Shown one piece after another: positions 58,559-64,000 of a stretch of DNA of 64,000 nucleotides; positions within the stretch are counted from its first letter, which is position 1, and each line of letters begins with the position of its first letter. The notes under the pieces are model-generated. The model saw only the letters and a list, made by a program, of their open reading frames with translations, was not told the DNA's origin and did not search any database. The DNA is from Nevskia sp964451925 (GTDB lineage Bacteria; Pseudomonadota; Gammaproteobacteria; Nevskiales; Nevskiaceae), in NCBI GenBank assembly GCA_964451925.1, contig CAYVKA010000015.1, forward strand, positions 1 to 64,000, given 5' to 3'. The position numbers were made by a program, and so were the translations under genes.

Positions 58559-60772
58559 TCACAAGGCGACCTTCATGATCAGCTTCAGGCTTCGATCCAT
58601 GCCGGTTCCATAGGTGCCCTGCTGGGCGGAGTTCCAGTACCGCTTGTTGGCGATGTTGTCGACCAGGAACTGGAACGACGTGCGGTAGCCGCGCAGCCGG
58701 GTTTCGTAGCCGGAGCTGCACGAGAACAGCAGGTAGCCGGGAATGGTGCCCTGATCCTGCGGGTTGACGAAGCGTGAAGTGACGTACGATGTGCCCGCCG
58801 TCAGCGTAAGTCCCGGCACAAACGGCGTGCGATGCGTAACGAAGATATTGCCGAGGAAGTGCGGCGTATTCTCCGGCACGAAGTTGTCGAGCTTGGGGTC
58901 GTCCGAGAACTGCACCGCGGACAAGTGCTGCCCCGCCGCATTGATGGTCCACTGGCGGTTGATGTCATACGCGATGACGGCTTCCTGTCCCTTGAAGTGG
59001 ATGTATCCGTTGTTGGAAAAGATGTTGGTGACCGAGTCGAGGACTGCATTGACGCGCGAAATGTAGAAGTAGGAGCCGCTGAACGACAGCCCCTTGATGA
59101 ACGTTGACTTCAACCCGATCTCGGTTTGCGAGGACACGCCCGGCGGCTGGATTTCATTCGGATTGGCGGCGTTGACCGGCGCCACCGCGCCATCTTCCAG
59201 GCCCTTCATGTAGCTGCCGAAGAGCGTCGTCTTCGGCAGCACTTCCCAAAGGAAGCCGCCCGCGGGCGAGTTGACGATGGCGGAGCTGTGAATGCCGTTG
59301 AAATCCTGAACCGAATTGGTCCTGCGGAAGCCGAGCAGCGCCTTGAAGTCGCGCCCAACCCCGACCGTGTCGTAAGCGTACAGGCCCAGATCCTTGCTGA
59401 TCTGCGGAGCCAGTCCGGTTGGAGCCGCGGGCGCGGGCGGAGGATTGAGCGTGATGGGATCGAAGATGTTCTGCGCCTGGCTCAGGGTGACGGAGGCCTG
59501 GAACGGGGTCAGGGTCTCGCGCTCACTCTGTGCGGCGCCGATCGTCAGGTCGTGCTTGAACCAGCCGGTCCAGAATCGTCCGAGCAGTTCAGTCCTCATC
59601 AGCGTGTTGACCAGCCTTTGATCCGATTCGGCGACCGTGACGACGCCGCCGGCGCCGCTTACCGGATTGTATTTGCCGACACGGGTCACATCGCGGTTCC
59701 GGTCCGAGTCAGAGCGACCCAGTTCCGCCATCACTTTCCAGTTGTCCGTGATGACGTAGTCGGCGCGGCCCTGGATGTTCTTGGTGTCGCCGGAGTAGGT
59801 GGCCCAGGTGCCCGACAGCAGATTCCGCGGCTCCGGAACATTCGGAACCTGGACTGCGCCATTGACCGGCGACAGGATACTGACCGTGGCCTGCAGGATG
59901 GTGTCCTTCTTGTAGTACTCGAAGTCACCCTGGACGGTGAGCCTGTCGGTCATGCGCCAGTCCGCGCCGATGCTCGCGAATGCGCTGGTTCCGCCGGTGT
60001 AGTGAACGCCGTTTTCAAGATGGCTCGCGGCGGCATTGATGCGCACACCCGCGGACTTGTCCTCGCCGAAGCGGCGGCCGATGTCGATGGCGCTGTAGTA
60101 CTGCCCGAAGGACGAGGCGGAGAGCGAAAAATTGGTGATATCGGCATCGGTCGCCCGCTTGGTCACCAGGTTGATGATTCCGGCCGGACTGGCCACCCCG
60201 AACATCAGCGCGTTGGCGCCCTTGAGGGTCTCGAGTTTCTCCTTGTCCTCGGTGGGAATCGTCATCACGCTGGCGACCGCCAGGCCTCCATTGATGCGGT
60301 AGTTCGAGACCGGGTTCAGATTGATGCCGCGGATGGCGATGGTGTCGCTCGGACTGCCCTTGGAACTGGACGGTGCGACACCGGCCTGGTTCTTCACCGC
60401 GTCGGAATAGCCGTCTTGCGCATTCTGCAGGGCATTGCCTGAAACGACTTCCTTGCTCACCGGCAGCGATTGCCTGACCCCGCCGCGATCCAGCCTGTTG
60501 GCGTCTTGGGCGGGATTCGCCGGGGCCGCCGCCGCGGCAGCGCCGGAAGCGTCGGCGGTTTGCTGGGCAATAGCGCCGGACGATGAGCTGTCGGCGGCGT
60601 TCCTGGCGGCTGCGTCGCCCGTATCAGCGGATGGGGTCTGCGGCGTCTGCTGCGGCGCCACCGCTGTTGCGTCGCTTCTCTGGGATTGAGCGGCATCATC
60701 CGCGAAGGCCGCAGGCGCGAGCACGGGGTAGATTGACGCTACAGCGACGGCCATAAGCGGCTTGAAATTCAT
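58559..60772 (-). CDS. TonB-dependent siderophore-type receptor partnered with PstS-like proteins
   Basis: 737 residues. Signal peptide (1-24, APAAFADD) and a Ser/Ala/Gln-rich stretch (25-90) without a clear TonB box precede the plug: NAQDGYSDAVKNQAGVAPSS, DTIAIRGINLNPVSNYRING, and EKLETLKGANALMFGVASPA then GIINLVTKRATDADI. Barrel strands end in GTGMDRSLKLIMKVAL. The plug style is that of FecA/FhuA-type receptors. ATG 60772 follows GAGGAG. It is the first gene of the operon with two PstS-like binding proteins. Direct repeats CCTGAA spaced 11 bp (60870-60875, 60881-60886) upstream resemble the layout of PhoB boxes. Confidence 0.88.
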   Translation of the reverse strand: MNFKPLMAVAVASIYPVLAPAAFADDAAQSQRSDATAVAPQQTPQTPSADTGDAAARNAADSSSSGAIAQQTADASGAAAAAAPANPAQDANRLDRGGVRQSLPVSKEVVSGNALQNAQDGYSDAVKNQAGVAPSSSKGSPSDTIAIRGINLNPVSNYRINGGLAVASVMTIPTEDKEKLETLKGANALMFGVASPAGIINLVTKRATDADITNFSLSASSFGQYYSAIDIGRRFGEDKSAGVRINAAASHLENGVHYTGGTSAFASIGADWRMTDRLTVQGDFEYYKKDTILQATVSILSPVNGAVQVPNVPEPRNLLSGTWATYSGDTKNIQGRADYVITDNWKVMAELGRSDSDRNRDVTRVGKYNPVSGAGGVVTVAESDQRLVNTLMRTELLGRFWTGWFKHDLTIGAAQSERETLTPFQASVTLSQAQNIFDPITLNPPPAPAAPTGLAPQISKDLGLYAYDTVGVGRDFKALLGFRRTNSVQDFNGIHSSAIVNSPAGGFLWEVLPKTTLFGSYMKGLEDGAVAPVNAANPNEIQPPGVSSQTEIGLKSTFIKGLSFSGSYFYISRVNAVLDSVTNIFSNNGYIHFKGQEAVIAYDINRQWTINAAGQHLSAVQFSDDPKLDNFVPENTPHFLGNIFVTHRTPFVPGLTLTAGTSYVTSRFVNPQDQGTIPGYLLFSCSSGYETRLRGYRTSFQFLVDNIANKRYWNSAQQGTYGTGMDRSLKLIMKVAL

Positions 60773-60967
60773 GGGTCTCCTCACTCATTTTTTTATAGAT
60801 CCGGCCTAACACGGCTTCCGGATTGATGCGGCGTGGCGGTAGCACCCTAGGGCAACAGCATAAAGTGAACCTGAAACATTCCTGAACGAAGACTTTCAGG
60901 CCGCCCGGCGCAGCAGCCGATCCGGCTTCCCTGGACCGACCGCACGGCAAAGCGGTATTTTCGGCTG

Positions 60968-61451
60968 ATGCTGAAGCCACAGAAATCCGGCGACTGGATT
61001 GAACCGACCGCCCCTCTGCCGGTTTGCACCCTGCCTTTCACCCCGCGCGATCTGCACCGCGTCTACGGGCTCGATTTCGAGGAATTCGACGATGACGGCC
61101 TGGGACCGTGCCAGTGCTGCATAGTCGAGGCCGGCGCAATCCAGTTCAGGCTCGAGTCACACCCGCTGGGTCCAGCAGGCAGCGAACTCTGCACCGCCTT
61201 CATTCATGGCGATGAACCGGATGCGCTGGGCGCTGCACGTCCTGCTCGATGCCCTGACGCTGTCCGAACAGCGCTTGTGTTGGCGTGCGGAAGGGCTGGG
61301 CCCGGCCCGCTGGGGCCTGTACCGCCTCGACGACAATCACAACGAAGTGGAAATGCGGCGCTATCAACTGGAAGTGAGCGCCCTGTGGATGGCCAGACAA
61401 TACGAGGCAAAAGGACATAAGCAGCTGTACTTCGTGCGGCAGCTGCCCTGA
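60968..61451 (+). pseudogene. Frameshifted small hypothetical gene
   Basis: The first part (from ATG 60968, KSGDWIEPTAPLPVCTLPFT; LGPCQCCIVEAGAIQFRLES) reads well to about 61235 (HGDEPDALGAA), then turns Arg/Pro/Gly-rich. The next frame becomes convincing from about 61230 (LHVLLDALTLSEQRLCWRAE; LYRLDDNHNEVEMRRYQLEV; EAKGHKQLYFVRQLP) and stops at 61451. Joined, they make a soluble protein of about 160 residues. A one-base insertion or two-base deletion between 61210 and 61240 is the simplest reading; a sequencing error or two overlapping genes (second ATG at 61206) are alternatives. No family was recognised. Confidence 0.55.
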
Positions 61452-61505
61452 TCCCTCGGCGGCGCCGGAAGCCAGGGCCCGGTTGCCCGGTGTTCCGGGC
61501 GCGAT

Positions 61506-62213
61506 TCAGCGCTGCCGCGCCGGGGCCAGGATCGCTTTCAGCGCCTTCTCAAACTCCGCCGCCGGTTGCGGCCACAGCACGGCGCTCATGCCCTCCTCGC
61601 CGTGCACGGTCTTCCAGCGGATTTCCAGCAGCCTGAGGCCTCCGAGCGCGCAGGCGCCGGCGCTTTTGCCGGCACTCCAGCCCTGTTGCCGGTAGCCGGC
61701 GGCGATGCGGTCCAGCGACAGGAAGGCCGCTGGCGGCAGCGCCTTGCGCAGCCAGTCCAGCGCGAGGGATCCGTCTGCGGGCGTGACATCGGCAATCCTC
61801 AGGCTGGACGCCACCAGTTCGGCTGCGGCGATGGTGGCGCTGGCATCGCCGTTTCCGGACTGGCGCGACATGCGGCCGCGCCCGGTATCGTTCATCACGT
61901 CGTAGTCGAAGACCAGGCCCAGGCCCGTGAGCGTGCGTCCATCGCCGGAGTATTGCAGCACGGCATCGGACAGCGTGCCGGAATAGAGCACGGCGCGGCT
62001 GACTGTCCTGGCATCCGCAGCGACTGCGTTGGGCTCGGCGCTGTTGTATTCGGAGACGAAGCGGCAATGAACACCGGCCGCAGCGGTGACCAGATTGGAA
62101 TTGATGAAGGCCAGGGATGCCTGCGGCAGACCGGCGGCGCCGGCCGCAAGCGGCAGGAAGGCGGTGCAGACGACCGCAAGGGCCGTGCACAGCGTGGTGG
62201 CTTTCGCGCGCAA
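61506..62213 (-). CDS. Hypothetical exported protein downstream of RND adaptors
   Basis: 235 residues. A hydrophobic leader (TTLCTALAVVCTAFLPLAAG) precedes SLAFINSNLVTAAAGVHCRF, and a second half has SLALDWLRKALPPAAFLSLD then IAAGYRQQGW. No family was recognised. Start: no ATG is available before the leader; a TTG at 62213 is the best candidate, though without a good ribosome site. It begins 11 bp after the adaptor stop at 62225, so it is the third gene of that operon. A secreted or periplasmic accessory of the efflux system is a guess. Confidence 0.6.
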   Translation of the reverse strand: MRAKATTLCTALAVVCTAFLPLAAGAAGLPQASLAFINSNLVTAAAGVHCRFVSEYNSAEPNAVAADARTVSRAVLYSGTLSDAVLQYSGDGRTLTGLGLVFDYDVMNDTGRGRMSRQSGNGDASATIAAAELVASSLRIADVTPADGSLALDWLRKALPPAAFLSLDRIAAGYRQQGWSAGKSAGACALGGLRLLEIRWKTVHGEEGMSAVLWPQPAAEFEKALKAILAPARQR

Positions 62214-62224
62214 GCAGGCCCGTG

Positions 62225-63364
62225 TTAGCGATACTCGGACAACAGCCCGGCACCGTGCGTCACCAGGCGATCGCCCTGCGCCAGCTGCGCTCCGTCCTGC
62301 TCCCCGACGCCGGCGGCGCATGATTTCAGCCGCAGCGCGGCGAAGCGCTCGGGCGCGCGATGCACCCAGACCACGGCGGCGCCGTCCGCATCCAGGGCGC
62401 AGGCGCCGGGCGGCAGAGTAGCAGCGCCAGCGGCGGCGGCGCGCAGCCGCACGCTGACGAGTTGCCCTGGAGACAGGCTGGGCGCACCGCCGGGCAGATC
62501 GAACAGGAGTTGCCAGCCCGGCGTGTCGCTGAGCGGCTCCTGGCCCAGATAGGCCAGCTCCGCCGTGGCGCCACCGCCCAGCTGCACCTGCGCGGAGCGC
62601 ACGCGTTCGCCGAGCTGGGCATCCAGGCTCGGCGCGGCCAGGCGCAGGCGCGAAGGGTCGCTCAACTGGAACAGGATCTGCCCGGCCGTCACCACGTCTC
62701 CCGAGCGCGCGGGCGTGGCCAGCAGGCTGCCGGAAACCGCCGCGCGCACCGGCACGCGGTCGCTCAGGCTTTGCGCGACCAGCGCGCGCTGGCTCACCAG
62801 TGCGTCGCGGGCAGCCACGGCTTCTTCGAGATAGATGTTGCCGGTGGCCTCTTTCTGGTTGGCATTGACGGCGCCTTGCAGCTTCAGGCGGCCGACGTTG
62901 AGCTCGGCCAGCACCAGCTTCTGGTCGAGGCCGGCCAGCTCGGCCCGGCGGCGCGCGGCATCACGCTGCGAAATCAGCGGGCGCAGCCAGGCCAGGATCT
63001 GGCCCGCATGGACCGTGCGGCCGGGCAAGGGCCAGGCACCGCCGGCAAACTCGCTGGCGGCCTCCAGGCGCCCCGGCTCGGGCGCGGCGACGGCCACCAC
63101 GGCCGCCGGTTGCGGCTGGACCGCGGCCAGGATGGAAACCGGCGCATCCGCGGCTGCCCCCGACCATGGCACCGTGCGGATGCCGAGCACGCGCTGCGCC
63201 GCCTTGGGCAAATACAGCTCGCCATCGGGCATGCGCCGCGGCCGGTCCAACGCTGCCAGGACGGACGCGGGGGCGGCGGCAGGCGCCTCGTCGCGATCGA
63301 CCATGCCCTCATGGGCCTGGCAGTTGGCGGCGACCAGCAGCGCCAGGATGAACGGATATTTCAC
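62225..63364 (-). CDS. RND-type membrane-fusion (periplasmic adaptor) protein, CusB/CzcB-like
   Basis: 379 residues with a signal peptide (MKYPFILALLVAANCQA) then a short AHEGMVDRDEA stretch. The adaptor architecture follows: barrel-sandwich halves (AVVAVAAPEPGRLEAASEFA and VRAAVSGSLLATPARSGDVV), an alpha-hairpin between them (LISQRDAARRRAELAGLDQK; GAVNANQKEATGNIYLEEAV) and a C-terminal beta-barrel. Such proteins bridge RND pump and outer-membrane channel in metal or drug export. The start is GTG 63364, overlapping the upstream stop (GTGA), so it is coupled. Neither RND pump nor TolC-like gene is in the window; they may lie upstream beyond 64 kb. Confidence 0.8.
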   Translation of the reverse strand: MKYPFILALLVAANCQAHEGMVDRDEAPAAAPASVLAALDRPRRMPDGELYLPKAAQRVLGIRTVPWSGAAADAPVSILAAVQPQPAAVVAVAAPEPGRLEAASEFAGGAWPLPGRTVHAGQILAWLRPLISQRDAARRRAELAGLDQKLVLAELNVGRLKLQGAVNANQKEATGNIYLEEAVAARDALVSQRALVAQSLSDRVPVRAAVSGSLLATPARSGDVVTAGQILFQLSDPSRLRLAAPSLDAQLGERVRSAQVQLGGGATAELAYLGQEPLSDTPGWQLLFDLPGGAPSLSPGQLVSVRLRAAAAGAATLPPGACALDADGAAVVWVHRAPERFAALRLKSCAAGVGEQDGAQLAQGDRLVTHGAGLLSEYR

Positions 63365-64000
63365 GGTCCGTCCGCCCTATCGTGGCCGGCCGCCGCGTTG
63401 AGTGCGGCGATCCCCGCAATCACTACACGTTCGCCGCCTTGCACCCCGGCGGCGATGGAGTCCTGCCCGCCATCGCTGCGGGCGACTTCAACCCGCCGCA
63501 CGGTGAAGTCCTGCGTGTCCCGGTGCAGCCAGACCCAGCTCTGCCCGTCACGGGTGAATACCGCATCGGCGGGCAGCAGCACGCGGCCTTTGCCATCGTC
63601 CTCACGCGGCGCGGTGATCAGCAGCGGCTGGTTGACCTGAACCGGAACCTGCTGATCCGCAACCGCATACAGCGCGCGGTGCGAACGCAGGGCGCTGTCG
63701 TAACTGTCGCCGAGGAAGCGGATCGCCACAGCGCGCCCATCGGTGGTGAGGGCCTGTTGCGCGGCATCGGCGTCGATATCGTCGTCGGCAAACTCGGCCT
63801 CCACCGCCAGCGCCCCGGGCGCATTCACCTCGAACAGCGCCTGCCCCGCGGCCACCACGCGTCCGGCGACGGCGGCGCTGCGCAGAATGGTGCCGGAGCG
63901 CGGCGCCAGCAGCGGCAGCGCCTGGTGCAAGGCACCCTGCAACTCGCCGCTGCGCGCCTGCGCGCTGCGATAGTCGGTGAGGATTTCCAGTGACGGCGTC
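63361..64000 (-). CDS. Second adaptor (HlyD/CusB-like), 5' end outside window
   Basis: 213 residues of an adaptor protein are visible and the frame is open to the window edge. LPLLAPRSGTILRSAAVAGR then VVAAGQALFEV is the C-terminal half of the lipoyl-like barrel-sandwich domain, ALAVEAEFADDDIDADAAQQ the beta-barrel, and GRVLLPADAVFTRDGQSWVW with VARSDGGQDSIAAGVQGGER the membrane-proximal end. The N-terminal hairpin and leader are not seen. It overlaps the next adaptor by 4 bp. Two adaptors in tandem is unusual; the pump gene may be further upstream. Confidence 0.8.
   Translation of the reverse strand, partial: TPSLEILTDYRSAQARSGELQGALHQALPLLAPRSGTILRSAAVAGRVVAAGQALFEVNAPGALAVEAEFADDDIDADAAQQALTTDGRAVAIRFLGDSYDSALRSHRALYAVADQQVPVQVNQPLLITAPREDDGKGRVLLPADAVFTRDGQSWVWLHRDTQDFTVRRVEVARSDGGQDSIAAGVQGGERVVIAGIAALNAAAGHDRADGP

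Overview
The window is about 64 kb of high-GC chromosomal DNA (GC-rich codon third positions, Shine-Dalgarno sites of the GGAGG type) from a Gram-negative gammaproteobacterium. The combination of TonB-dependent receptors, paired DUF1302/DUF1329 proteins, a Xanthomonas/Shewanella-type N-acetylglucosamine regulon, single-chain pyruvate carboxylase and several steroid-type oxygenases points to the Nevskiales/Solimonadaceae area. That placement is inference from gene content only. No rRNA, tRNA, CRISPR array or autonomous transposon was seen.

Layout. 1-4.5 kb: 3' part of pyruvate carboxylase, cysQ, a VOC-fold protein, then an AT-rich gene-poor island with tandem minus-strand terminators. 5.0-8.6 kb: a minus-strand operon of KshA-like Rieske oxygenase, carboxymuconolactone-decarboxylase-like protein, a membrane protein that matches plant cycloeucalenol (cyclopropyl sterol) cycloisomerase, and a PAS/LuxR-type regulator, behind a 26-bp palindrome. 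8.9-16.3 kb: a palindromic MITE-like element, patatin lipase, DUF1223, TetR, ACT protein, an aldehyde dehydrogenase gene broken by an in-frame TAG, and DUF1329. 16.5-21 kb: a second minus-strand operon with two cytochromes P450, their TetR regulator, a 54-residue rubredoxin and an orphan IS630-type HTH protein.

21.2-34.2 kb: a MAPEG protein, another palindromic element, then a chitin/GlcNAc utilisation locus. It holds a GH20 hexosaminidase, a TonB receptor, a glucokinase-family kinase, a NagP-like transporter, LacI (NagR-like) and GntR (NagQ-like) regulators, NagB-II and NagA. Two distinct operator families can be read in its promoters. 34.3-39 kb: DUF1302 protein and a secreted sedolisin (S53) protease with a polyserine linker and Fn3 domain. 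39-42 kb: glnK, modA and modE without modBC, and a ketosteroid-isomerase-like protein with all three catalytic residues. 41.7 kb: a second, longer copy of the MITE.

42-64 kb: a beta-propeller diguanylate cyclase, htpG, a TMEM175-type channel, a second DUF1302 protein, a Tat-exported intradiol dioxygenase-like protein, a membrane-anchored C13 (legumain-like) peptidase, a DHA2-type MFS pump, a TonB receptor, an operon of TonB receptor plus two PstS-like binding proteins, a frameshifted small gene, and an RND-type adaptor pair running off the right edge.

How it fits together: the GlcNAc block is a complete import-phosphorylate-deacetylate-deaminate pathway with its regulators. The Rieske, P450, ketosteroid-isomerase, DUF1302/DUF1329 and cycloisomerase-like genes suggest hydrophobic polycyclic (sterol/steroid-like) metabolism. 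The bacterial cycloeucalenol-isomerase homologue in an operon with a KshA-like oxygenase is the most striking candidate for an undescribed function.
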